From contig CP136895.1 in assembly GCA_034359265.1 (NCBI GenBank), forward strand, positions 2,048,501 to 2,112,500: a stretch of DNA of 64,000 nucleotides. The letters run 5' to 3'. Positions 22,871 through 35,700 of this stretch are shown here, one piece after another. A program made the translations under genes and the position numbers. This DNA is from Canna indica. Lineage: Eukaryota; Streptophyta; Magnoliopsida; Zingiberales; Cannaceae. Position 1 is the first letter of the stretch, and every line of letters begins with the position of its first letter. The notes beneath the pieces were generated by a model that searched no databases, had not been told where the DNA came from, and saw only the letters and a list, made by a program, of their open reading frames with translations.

Positions 22871-23400
22871 AGACAATAAAATTGATTTCATTTTAAAATA
22901 CTGCACATTGTCTCAAATAAATTGAACATAAAACCGTACGTTCTGAAGTATAGATATTGTCTCTGCAATCTTTGTCTTAAAATTGAACTCATATGCCTTA
23001 TGTATGTTGGAACTTGGGAAGGGCACTCGTTGAAAAAGATTAATAATATCACTCTTAATTTTTATGGATCTCTAAGACAATCAGATGTTCAAGTGAGAGA
23101 GAATATGAGATGATGAATATAAAATTAGAATCGAGAGTATATATGATATGTATCGTGAAATTAATAAATTGACCATGAAAAAATATCTTAAAATTCTTTA
23201 AAAAATTATAAAAAAAAATTAAATTAGTGAATGAAATAATATCTACAACTCGAATCAATAAAATTAAGAGTTTAGTGAAAATAATATATTAGGATTTTTT
23301 TTTGAATTTTGTTCTAATTATGAGAATTTTAAAAATCATATTCGATTGGGAAGAATTTGAATGATTTGTATTAAGAGTTTAGAAAAATTTCTAAAAATTA
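22871..23400. other. AT-rich DNA between transposon and RH28 leader
   Basis: No gene or repeat boundary is evident. The composition changes sharply to GC-rich at about 23430, where the RH28 leader appears to begin. Confidence 0.4.
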
Positions 23401-23711
23401 TTTGGGTTTATTTGGTAAATTATAGTTATTCCCCCGCCCGCACAGCGAATACAATCTCGTCGCTATTAGTCCGAGACTCCGAGTACGAGAGGACTCTCTG
23501 CACCCGCCGCACGCATCCACTGTGCACTCGGTGGGCCCTTTTCAAAACCCTCAAGAACCCTATTTTTCCTTCGAACTCCTCGAGTAAGGACTAAAGCCGC
23601 CCGCCCGCCCTCCCTTTCTCTTCTTCTTTTCGGCTCCCTGGCCGGCGGAGGATTTAGGCGCAACACTCCCACGCGTCTGGTCGCCACCTCCGATCTCGTT
23701 GCGGCCCTCTC

Positions 23712-26700
23712 ATGGATCCCGAGTTCCTCTTTGACGCCGCGAGCTCTGACGAGGAGGCGGAGGTCGATGGCAGGGCGGCCCAGTCCCCGTGGGAGTTCGC
23801 CTCTTACTCGGAGTCCGTGGCCGAGGAGCACGCTCGGCGGAACACCACCTCCATAGACGCCAAAATCACCAGAGTTCTCCAGGAGCGTGCCGTCCCTCTT
23901 CCGGATGATGGAGATGGCGAAGACGACGAGGAACCAGAGCCTAGTGATGAGGTTTTGTCCGGCGACGAACTAGGCAATGAAGTAAGTTATCTCATTATAT
24001 CCTGCTCTGCTTGTGCTTTTTGTTATCGAGAGGTGAATTTTCGATTGCATCACATGAAATAAAGGTACTGTCGAGAGGTGAATTTTCAGTATGCTTAAAA
24101 TTTTTATGTAATTGACCCATTCACATGAATCCTGATATAGAAATTCCAAAGTGAAGATGGTCAGCGCAAAAATCACTGAAATTTTGGAACTATTATCTGA
24201 AAAAGATGTAAGAGAAGAAAGAAACGACAAATCTATTTTAGGAAAATAAAATGACTTTACATGTCAAAATTTGGTGCTCTATACTCGTCCTATTGTTCGA
24301 CCGAGGGATTAATTGATACTCCTTGATCTGAAAAGTGAGCCTAAATGAAATTCATTTCAGAACAAGCCCGAAAAGGAATTTCAGGTGACTGAAGCCCAAC
24401 TAATGCAATTACGCAGGGCAGCAAGACCTCAAAGTACCAAATTGATATTTGGAGAGTATACAGCTGGTTGAATTAGCTGCAGAAAGCTGGTGAATATTCA
24501 TCGGAGACTGAGCAACCAGGTCTTAGTCAAGTTATTTAATTGTAGCCAATGTCAATTTTGGAACTAAAAAAGGCACCAGAAGTAATTTGAGATTAGATAT
24601 GGATGTCAAATTTGAACAATGAAATTTAGATAAGAACATTGTCAGGGGGAAAAAAGAAGAATGCAGAGAGGAATACACCATTCCCTGCGAGGTTGCACAA
24701 CATGTTTTAGCTTCTGTTTTGGATGTCTATGGATATCCAACAAAGTAAAATTTTAAGACCTAGAGGCAGAGAACATTTTGTACCGGCGAATAAAACAATT
24801 GTGACAATTCTAATGCAATAATGAGAAGTAGGAGAGTTGTGAGGCTAGGTTCAAAGTCTGATCTACCTATGATTCAAACCCAATAACTGTTGATTCAAGA
24901 AGAGATACCACACTGAAATTAAATTATTCTTTTGATTAAATATCAATTTAGTGGGTTGAAATATTTATTAAAACTCTTGTATCTCAAACTAAATCACTAT
25001 GTTTTGCTGTCCAAGGTTGGAATAGAATGTATTTGTCTCAAGGTATCAAATACTAACCTATACTAATGATTACTTCCCAATTCTGTCTCGTAACTTTTGA
25101 TACATATGATTTTTTTTAAATTTATTACTTTTGCAGCACATGCTGTTATATGATAATCCACCCACCAAATATGCCTGTTTAGTGCTGGTACAATATTTAC
25201 AACAACAAGAACTAAGTGCCAATCCATTGTTATCATCTCGTCTCGACGTCGCTATCTCGTCAAGATAGAGACGAGATATCGTCATCTCGGTGGAAAATTC
25301 CATCTCGTTTGGATGAGACGGGCGATCCCGATATTTCCCACATATCGTCGTGATCTCGTCCAATCTTGGACGAGATCCCGACGAGATGGGTGCATTGTGA
25401 AAAAAAATTGCGTTGTGAGTCTTCGAACCCTAGCCCGCACGATGGACCAGGAAAGGTTCCACCGTTGGGCCAAGGTTAATTTTTTTACACCGTTGGGCCA
25501 GGGTTAATTTTTTGTAAAATTTTCATCCAACATGTAGATAAACGATATCAACATTATAGCTTTAAAAAAAAACCTAACTTAAACCTTGGTAATCGTGACG
25601 CTCGACACTTCCTCCTCTTCTTTTCTTCCTCGCATCCGACCTATTTTCCGGCAGCTAGGTATCCGGCGATTCTTCTTTTTGCTTTTTTTCTATTTTTCTA
25701 TTTTGTTTTGCTTCCACTGTTTTTTTGCTTCTATTAGCGATTCATCCCTGTTTTGTTTTGCTTCCGCTGCTTGATTCCAGAACTTGTTCTGGAATCAAAG
25801 GAGCTAAGTGGATTTATGTTTGATATTTTATATATATATATATATATATATAATTTTATAATATATTATATTGTCGATATGTCGCAAAATGGACGATATA
25901 TTGGTCGTGAAACGATATATCGATGTCAAGGTTCGCTGCCGCGAAATTTTTTTGGTCGCGATAATAAGCTTGTGTTAATCCCATGCTAGATGGGTCGGCT
26001 ATATGGATTCTCTGTCTTCAAATCCCTCAAGGCTAAATCCGCCTCAATATCTAGTAGTTGTAGATCTTTAGACACTATCGTGGAGATCCTAGGCCTACCT
26101 CTACCATTCTTCCTACTTTCTACTACTAAACTATCACATTTTCGAATCGGGTCGCTCGGGAGTCTACATAGCACATGCCCAAACTATCTTAAACAACATT
26201 CTCTTAATTTGTCTTCAATATGTGCTATATGAATCTTCTGTCAAATGTATTCATTTCTAATATTGTCCAATTTTGTATGGACACTCATCCATCTTAATAT
26301 CCACATTTCTTCCACATTAAATCCGCTCTAAGGGGCCGATGTCTAAATACTAAGTAGACAGATGGTAGAAGTAATTCCCAAACCCTAAGGGTTGGGACAT
26401 CTAATTTAGTCTATGCATAGGAGTGATACATGTAATCTTCTCAGTTATAAACCAATAAGAATTGCATTCGATTTGCTAGTATAACATGCATAGTAGTTTT
26501 AATGGTTTAGCATTTGTGATTAATAGTTTTCTTAAAAATAATTGCCACCTAAAAAGTAAGTGCTACTAAGTTTCAACAATTAAAATTAAATTTTTCAGGA
26601 ATGGTTTTAGACTTTTAATATGTCATAATGGTGCTTTTAGAATTAATCAAGAATGCAAATAGTGTACCAGCCCATACTTGTTTACTATGGTAATGGATGA

Positions 26701-29700
26701 GTTGACTAGTAATATACAGGATGAACGGCAAAAAAGAGGAAACCAATTCTATTTTCTCGTAAAAAATAAATCTAGTCCAAAAAGAACATATAAAGATTAG
26801 CTTTTTAAATGTCTAGCTTCAGTTCTTTTTTTGTAGTTGTACTTGCTTTTATTTTTTAAATACAAATTTTAATTTGAAGTTAAATTTCATTTGAATTTTG
26901 GAGCAGACATTTTCAATTTTTTCTTCGAAAGCTGTAATTTAAAAACATGAAAACCACTTGAAGATCTAGCCTTTTATCTTACAATTGTTCTTTCATTCTT
27001 CAGGTGAATCATAAATCTAGCAGGACCAATGATGGAAAATCAGGCACAAGGACTCATTCTTTTTTTGCGTCACATGAGGGAGCATCTTTCCATGCAAATT
27101 CTTTCATCGAGTTAAATTTGTCTCGTCCTTTACTTAGAGCATGCGAAGCCTTGGGATATCAGAAGCCAACTCCCATTCAGGTGCCTATATATAGAATTTT
27201 TGATTGATTATTTGTCATATAGTGGACGAAGTTGATGCAACTTCCTTTCCTGAAAGGTCATGAACACTAGTCAGTAGAATTGACTAATGCATCAAAATAA
27301 GATCTCACAGTTCACTACTATTGGATGCTATCATTCACAATAATAACCCCTGGTGTTCATGTTCCAGTTTCTTAATGCAAGACGGGGCAAATATACTTCA
27401 AGAGCTTGCTAGAGTCATAACAATGACATCCATTTTAAGCAATATGCTCTTGTAGGTCGTAGCATTACTTGTAGTGGGAAGATGGTGATGGTGGAAGCTC
27501 TTGTTAGTTGCAAGATGATCATAGTTGTACTATTTCTGCCTCTTCTTGGCAAGGCCAGGCTAGGTTAGGCTAGTCTGGATAGAGCAAGGATTAATCTATC
27601 AATATATCTTATTATTTCATAATTAATGAATTTTAGTTCTAAGTTCTAACAAGTATGTAACTGGCATTCAGAAGTTTGGAGGGTAACAAATACTTCGGAG
27701 TAATTGATTGGAACGTATTGAAGTCCTATAACCATTATAGGTTTGGGGGGAGAAGGAAAATGATGTAGATGATACATGAGCTACACATAGTGTAATTTAG
27801 AAGCACTATGTAAAAACCTGGCACTTCGCGTGCTTCCATAGTGTCATGACCTGGCCTGCCAATCGATTGTTAGGAGTTGCGCAAGGTTATGGAAAGCTCT
27901 GCCAATCATACCCTATTTATACGGATGATAATTTTCCTATAAACTTAGCAAGTTTGCTTATGGGACTGTAGACTAAGATTTGCTTCAGTAAAACTGTTTT
28001 TTTGCCTGCTAGCATCCCTTGTGCAAATCACATGCTTGGCATGGTTGAAAGTCCTGCTGAAACAAGCCAAGTAGACACCATTAAATGTAAGGGTGTGCCT
28101 GCACTAATTGCTGTTGTGGGCCTTGTACTGTTACATAAACATTAGAGACAAAATTCTTGTGGTACCTTTATAATATTCAATTGTGAAATTGCACAAGGAT
28201 TCGTTTCTAAATTAATAAAATGGACTAGTTGTTTTTTAAAGCACCAGTTGATTTACTTCTTTTGTCAAAACATCTTTACATGTAACATTGGTCATCTATA
28301 AAATTAAATTGTTTATGTTGCATTTAGAGAAACTGGTGGCGGTCTTCAGTTGATTATTTACTTTTAACATGATAGTTGTACTCGAGATCGGTGTTGGTGG
28401 TTTGATGTAGATTAATCTGTTCTGGACTCTGATATGCATACAACTTTTGATTCTTTTTTGCTACTGGTAAACTGATCTATTCAATGACTTGCTTATCCAA
28501 CCTGCCCTTTGCTTAATAAACCATTTTCTGTTTGGAGTAGGCTGCATGCATACCATTAGCATTAGCTGGGCGTGATATATGTGGAAGTGCCATTACAGGT
28601 TCTGGAAAGGTATCCTCTTTTTTCCTATCCAGTTGCTACTATCATTAGCTAGACAACATCTTCAAACCTCATTTTTTCTCCCTCATATTTTAGACAGCTG
28701 CCTTCACACTCCCTGTATTGGAACGTTTACTTTTCCGTCCAAAGCGAATCCATGCAATCAGAGTGCTAATTCTAACTCCGACAAGAGAGCTGGCTGCACA
28801 GTAGGTTATATGGTTTCATTCTAATGCTGTCTGTACCTTTGCTTCTTTCTTTACATGTATTATGTATGCCTCACTTTTATTGTCAAATGGTTACCCTTGA
28901 CTGATAGTTTGTGCTCATCTGTGTTGCAATGTTTTTTCATGTTCATCATAACTTCAATGAATTGCATGTTATTATTCTATGTCTCTCCGATAGTGCATTT
29001 CGGAAACAGATTTGTAATTAGTTCTGTGAGTTTTAGTTTCATCTTCAAGACCAAAATGTAGGGTGTGCGTGTGCATGTGCTTGTGTGTGTGGGTGTTGGT
29101 GCATGTGTGTGTGTGTGAGAGAGAAATCTCATTTTACATGTATGCATTTTATCAAATTGAATGGAATGGCAACACATGGGCAGGTTGGAACCATCCGGTG
29201 GTTAGTCACAATTTCTTATCATCTTTGGTGAAAGAGGTTTTGAAATGTTTATTGACATGGGAGTATTTGCTTGAATATGTTAGAGAGGTTGAAGCATGGG
29301 AGAAACATAGTGCTAGTTTGCTAGATATGTTATCTGTAGCTTTGTTTTTGTGTTTTTTTACTTTCATTTAGATTTAGTCCATGACTTCTAGCCTTTCCTC
29401 ACAAGTCACAAAGTTTCAATAAAGGCTTGTTATCTTGTGATAGTGGAAGAGTTGTCGAGCTTGTGTTCTTGTTGGAGCAGGTGAATCAAATGCTATATTT
29501 AAATCAAATTTACTAGGGAGGTGATTCCATCGTGTTTGTACACTTTTTCTTTGTTTAACATTCCCAAAATTCTAGTGACATTGATGCCTTTTTTATAGTG
29601 TTCCTGTAGAGAATTGTTGTTTTTTTCATTAAATTACTTTCTACTGATCCATTGAAGTTTTGCTTGTTTTGGTTCTTGAATCTGCATCATTTATCTATTA

Positions 29701-32700
29701 TATTCAAAAGTAAACATGCTAATGAATTTTTTCAAGGAATCAACAGTTGCTATAGAGTTAAGCAATCTAATCACTTAAAATTAATGCAGGGTACATAGTA
29801 TGGTTGAGAAACTTGCTCAATTTACAGACATCAGATGCTGCCTTGTCGTTGGTGGGCTTCCAACGAAGGTTCGTTCTGACCTACATTTTGTAGTTAAAGC
29901 GTTTGAATAAAGCCCAACACTCAGTTTAGCTTTTTCACTTGCATTTGGCACAGTTGATCTATTGAATCAATGGATGAAATAACACTTTTTGCACGCTGTT
30001 AGATCATTTGTTACTCTGTGTTATTTGATTATACATCTTAAATTACTTGAAGAGTTTAAAATTAACATCTGACTGAACATATTTGTATATCATTTTTGTT
30101 TTAAGTTATTCAATAGTTTCTTTGAGATATCTGTAGGCATTAGCGGACATTGTTCATCTAGATAGTGATGATATACATTAATGGTGATGGTATAGTGAAT
30201 ATAGTTTCTTTCGCATGTTGTTGCCAAACCATACATTCTCTTAGAGTTGATATCTCATAAAGTTCTATCACATGTCATGGATATATTCTTTAGCTATTCT
30301 TAATATCTCATGTACTCAGCAAAATTTGTTCTGTTCTCAGGTTCAAGAGGCAGCCTTAAGATCACTGCCTGATATTGTAGTAGCTACTCCAGGGCGAATA
30401 ATAGATCATTTGTGCAATTCACTTTCAGTTGGACTTGAAGATCTTGCTGTTGTAATTCTTGATGAAGCAGATCGTCTTCTCGAATTAGGCTTTAGTGCTG
30501 AAATACATGAACTGGTATCTTCCTTGTCCATTTTTGATGTTGTAATCACAACTGCAAATAACTTCTATTGTCATTTGTAAATTTCTTGAGAATTGTTGAC
30601 TTAAAACAATGACAACAACAACTGCAGACTATGATATTAAAATTATCTTTTGCTTGCTCATTCCTATATGCAGGTACAGATGTGTCCAAAACGAAGACAG
30701 ACCATGCTGTTCTCTGCAACTATGACTGAAGAAGTGGACAAGCTTGTCAGGCTTTCATTAAATAAACCTGTACGCTTGGAGGCTGATCCATCATCTAAAA
30801 GGCCTGCTACATTAACAGAGGAGTAATTCTTTTTCTTTTGTATTGTAAAATTATATTTGTATATGGCTCGTATTTGTACCATGTTTCTGTCTGAAACTAG
30901 TTTTCGAATAGAATGTGCATTTGTTTTAAAGTATGATTTTAGTTTCGTTAATTCCTATGAAAGAATAAGTGCCATTATTGTATTTTTGGCAACAAATCTT
31001 GGTTCTTCTGTGTAAAACTATTTTGGCAAGCAAGACAACTGATTTTATATTCTTCTATTCCTAGATAGTACATTTCTTGATTTAATTAGTTATCACGAGG
31101 AGGGACTATAGATATCAACTAGATGATTGTTTGAGGCTTTGTGCTATTATCTTTGCAAAGACCTTTTGGATAACTGGACTGCTTTTGTTCATCCTCAGTA
31201 CTGAAATAGAATTTCTTGTTCGTTTTTGTCTTGATTTACCTATAAAGAATCATGGAGGAATTGAATTTCTTCCGTACATTGTATTTGTTGATACTGAAAG
31301 GTTGATCATCTGCTATCATTCAGAACATAAAAAGAAGCAACTAATTGAAATGTATGGTTTCTTCTTCCTCAGCTCTCTTGCTGTTCTTTCCGTTCTCTTA
31401 TTTGCTTATTGTGCTCCCCTGTTCTTTCTTTGACTTGTCACCAAACTGAAACATTGAAGAAGGGACTTGTGGAATTTTTGATAAGACATATGATCTGTAT
31501 GCCTTGATTTAGCAACCCCTCGGCTGAACCTGTGATTTGTCATCTTTCTTCAAATTACACGTGATGTCAGTGAGAAGTTAGAAGTATCATAGAGACTATT
31601 ATGGAGATCAATGCTTATCAATGGATTTGTTTTCAATAGTGCAAATTATGAGGTATACTTCAAAGTTCAAACAATGGTTTTGAGTACCACATGAATATTT
31701 GTTTTAGGAACCCACGAGTTTTATGATATATAGTTGTTTATTGCCTAAGTTTTTCAAATTGGAATTATAATCTTAAAAAATGCACCATATACCATGAGGT
31801 TTTAGGCGCTCCAAGGTATCAAGGTCTCTTAAGACTAGGAGATGTTATTATGAACATGTTTTGAACACTAGAAGTCTAGAACAACACGAGATATGAACAT
31901 GTTTAGAAGTTATTGCTAAATACTAGAGGTATAGAATGTTCAAACTAAGCATGTTGATAACATGTTCTGAATATTAGGATTTTAAGAGAAATAAAAAATA
32001 ATGAAGACAAACTACAAAGGAATAAGGAGAAATTATGATAGTCTTATTCCCTAGATTGATTGCCTTCAAAAATTTGATACGCAGATGCCTAAGTAAGGTG
32101 ATGAAGAAGGTAGGATGCGAGAAAGAAAATGAGGGCCAACGTTGGATATTTTGTAAAAAAATTGAAAGGTTTGTGAAAGGGTACGGTGGAAAAAACTAGG
32201 ACCTCCCAGCTTTATTTATAAATCCGTTTAGAAGTATCTATAAAGATAATGCTATTATATAATGGTTAGAATTAACAAAAAATAACCTTAACCCAGTGAT
32301 GGGACCACTATTGGTCCACCAAAAGGCCAAAGTTCAAATCCTATAGGTCCATCAAAAGGGGAACAATGAGGCCCCAAATTAAGCGCTGCATAGACGGTGC
32401 CTCATTGAAGGTCCCTGCCTCAAGGTGTTAAGAGGCGCTCGGCCTGGCCTGGCCTGGGCGCATAGGTAAGCGCCCGAGTGCCTGGTGACAACACTCGTTT
32501 GCTTGTATGTTCCCTCTCTCAATAGTACTTGTGCTTCTTTCAACTGTATTTGCTGTTCTGATGCTTTTCTAAGTTCTAACCATACTTCAATCTGCATCAT
32601 CTATACCAAAGAATCAAAGATGTGGGGAATATATGCTGAGTTGCTGATTGCTTGGTCTCTGGAAGAGTGTAGTAGTTGCACTTAAGTTGGAGCATTTCTA

Positions 32701-35700
32701 ATTATCCCATCACTACTAGTGTCAACACCTAATACATTATGCCTAATCAAAAATTGATCTCTTAATTTGACATGTCATGATCTGTCATTTTTGCATTTAA
32801 GTGCCTTCTATTAACAAGGAAAAAAGCCAGACCATCCATTATTCTGGTACTTATTGTATTAAACTATCTAAAAAACATAGAGGCCTGCTACTCCAGACGA
32901 ACACACATGGATTTGGCACTTGTTGACTTCGCTTAATATTCATCACAATCTTGTTAACTTGTTGCATGGCTACTTTTTTTCCCACTATATTAGTATGTTT
33001 TAGCGTCATCATCCTTGTTCTTTTGCGTTCATCATAGTATTTTACATTATGTAATGCAACAGCACTCTTGCCATTTATAAGGTGGAATTCTGTACGTTGC
33101 CATCACGCTGTTGATTTTTTTATGCCTTTGTTGATCTTCATTGGTTTTAGTACTTCTACTCTTCTAGGCATTTTGTTTAATTTACCTAATTCATTTAGTT
33201 CTACTCTATATCGAGCATGTGAATTGTTAATGTCATATAACCTCAGAATCAGGTGCTTTTGTCTTCAATGAAATGTTTATAATCTGTTTTTTAATGCAGG
33301 GTTGTTAGAATACGCCGTGCACGTGAGGTAAACCAGGAGTCAGTTCTTCTTGCGCTCTGTTCGAAGACATTCACTCAGAAAGTGATAGTGTTCAGGTTTT
33401 TGTTTCATTTGACATGACTTATGTGGTTTTATTCTGAGCACTAAAGCAAAGCCAATTGTCAAATTCATGGTTTAATTTGGAGTGTGATTCTGTTCCTTGC
33501 TGTTTTAGAATTACAACCATTCCCAATACTCTCATTTAGTTATCAAATCTCCATTTTCCTTCTGTAGTTAGATATCCACTTAATCTTGAAAATTTTGTAA
33601 CACAAACCTTTTCCTTTGCTGTGTATTTCATATGTGTTTTGTCTTGTGGAGATGCCTTTTAACTTCTTCTCTCTTCTTATTAAATAGATGATACAGGTTG
33701 AAATATCTCTTAGTCAATGTTTTGGTTGCAGTGGGACGAAACAAGCTGCACATAGGTTGAAAATAATATTTGGTCTGGCTGGCTTGAAAGCTGCTGAGCT
33801 TCATGGCAATCTTACTCAAGCACAACGCCTGGATGTGAGTAACCATTTTGCTGATTGTGATTATATGTTCCATTTATTTTTCTGTGCAATATATTACCCT
33901 CTTTACTTATGATCTATTTGGTATACTTATTTTGTAGTCAGACTCTGCTTTGATCTTTTGCTATGCTGGTTCTTCAAATTTGTGTATTTGTGCATTGTTT
34001 GCAGGCTTTGGAACAATTCAGAAAGCAAGAAGTGGATTTTCTAATTGCTACTGATGTTGCTGCTCGTGTAAGTATATATTTTAGTTTCTTTTAACAATGA
34101 ATTGTACATTTACACATGTATTAAACCATGCTTGCATACAGATGTGTCTTCTGCATTCCTTTTTGCTTATCTCACTAGTTACGAGTTGGAGCTAATTAGA
34201 TTTTGCAAGTACTGATGTTCTTTTGTTCCTTTGTCTTGTAATTATGTTTTTAATACCTGTTGGTTCTATCTTAGCTTCCAAAATTTGGTGACCACATCAT
34301 CTTGTCTTATTGAACAGGGTCTTGATATAGTGGGTGTTCAGACAGTTATTAACTTTGCTTGTCCTCGTGATTATAAAAGGTCATACTTCTTTCTTCTTTT
34401 AATTATAGTCAATATATATTTACCTGATTATCAAATTGTGTTTTTTTCCTCAATCATTTCTTCATTAACCATTTATTTTTCCCAGAATGTCGCATTATTT
34501 TCTGTAATACATTTTTGTACAAAAACCAGTTCAAATGTCTGAGCATACTTTAATCTGACATAATGAGTCTACATATAACTATCTTTTTTTATAATGTTAT
34601 TGAACTTAAAATCTTTTTGGTTGAATGCATTCTGATAGCCATAGGTTCTGCTTATGTTCCAAAACATGGAATCTCCATTGCTTCACACTAATGGGGTGTT
34701 TGATACATTACCGCTTAAGATTATTGGGGATCTAGATTACTACCCAAATAGATTATCACTTTTAAAATTACCGGTAATGTTACATTACCATGTTTGGCAT
34801 GGATTAGTAATCTCACGAATAATCCACATTACCTTGTTTGGTATAAGAAAAGATTACTGTGAAACTTATATCTTTAACTAAAATACCCTCAAATAAAATT
34901 GGATAACTCTCGTTACATAACCACATGATACCTATTATGCTCAAAACTGAAAAAGTAAAGCCAACCTGCACAGGAGGTGAGGATCAAAGATCACCTTGCA
35001 GGTTGCACGAGAGATGAGGATGGCGACGACAGGTGAGGAGGGCACGGGAGGAGGTAGCAGCGCGCACGAATGAGATGATGCGAGGGTTTTTTTCTATGTT
35101 AATAGGGGTATTTTAGTGCAGGATATTTTTGTCAAAAATAAAAAAATAACATTTTACTGGTAATCCATATATAGCCACCCCTCCCTTGGTAATTTGGATT
35201 ACTAGTTGAGTCATAATGTAGATTACCATGGGCATCCAAATTAATCCGGTGGGCCCACGTAATTTATTCCAAACACCCCCTAAAGTCTGTGCTTGTACTT
35301 TGCTTAAACATGTTGATCTCCATCACTAGCTACTATGCTCTAGAAATATGCTGATTTCCTTGTTTATTTATTCAATTTCTGTAGCCTTATCTATGTTGAC
35401 AGATGTTGTTGTTATTTCCATTTGCCACTCATTATTTTGCCCCTACATGCCTATCAAGTTCATTAGTTAAGCATTGACGCCTGCTTGGAGAAGAGGTAAT
35501 TGAATTATAGCTTGAACTATTGAAAGGTGACTCTTTGCAGTTTGCATTTTGCAAGTAAATTCTTGTCAGTTTAAGAAGACCAGTGGCACCAGCTGATAAC
35601 TAACTAGAATTGTGCATTTGGTTGTCTTCCTATTAGGTTGGTTTGAAATATGATAATGTTCTTGCAGTTTGTCTCCAGTAACTGTAATTCTGAGACCAGC

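Noticed and set aside
28610..28693. RH28 intron starting GTATCCTC, close to the U12-type donor GTATCCTT
   Set aside because: The 84-nt intron has no TTCCTTAAC-like branch site near its end and the donor differs at a key base, so it is treated as U2-type.
31131..31433. 100-codon plus-strand frame inside an RH28 intron
   Set aside because: No family similarity, and it is flanked by intron sequence on both sides of exons that join in frame without it.
32300..32500. GGCCTGGCCTGGCC-rich patch in an RH28 intron, considered as an element end or tRNA-like site
   Set aside because: It looks repetitive, but no inverted partner, target duplication or complete tRNA arms could be found.
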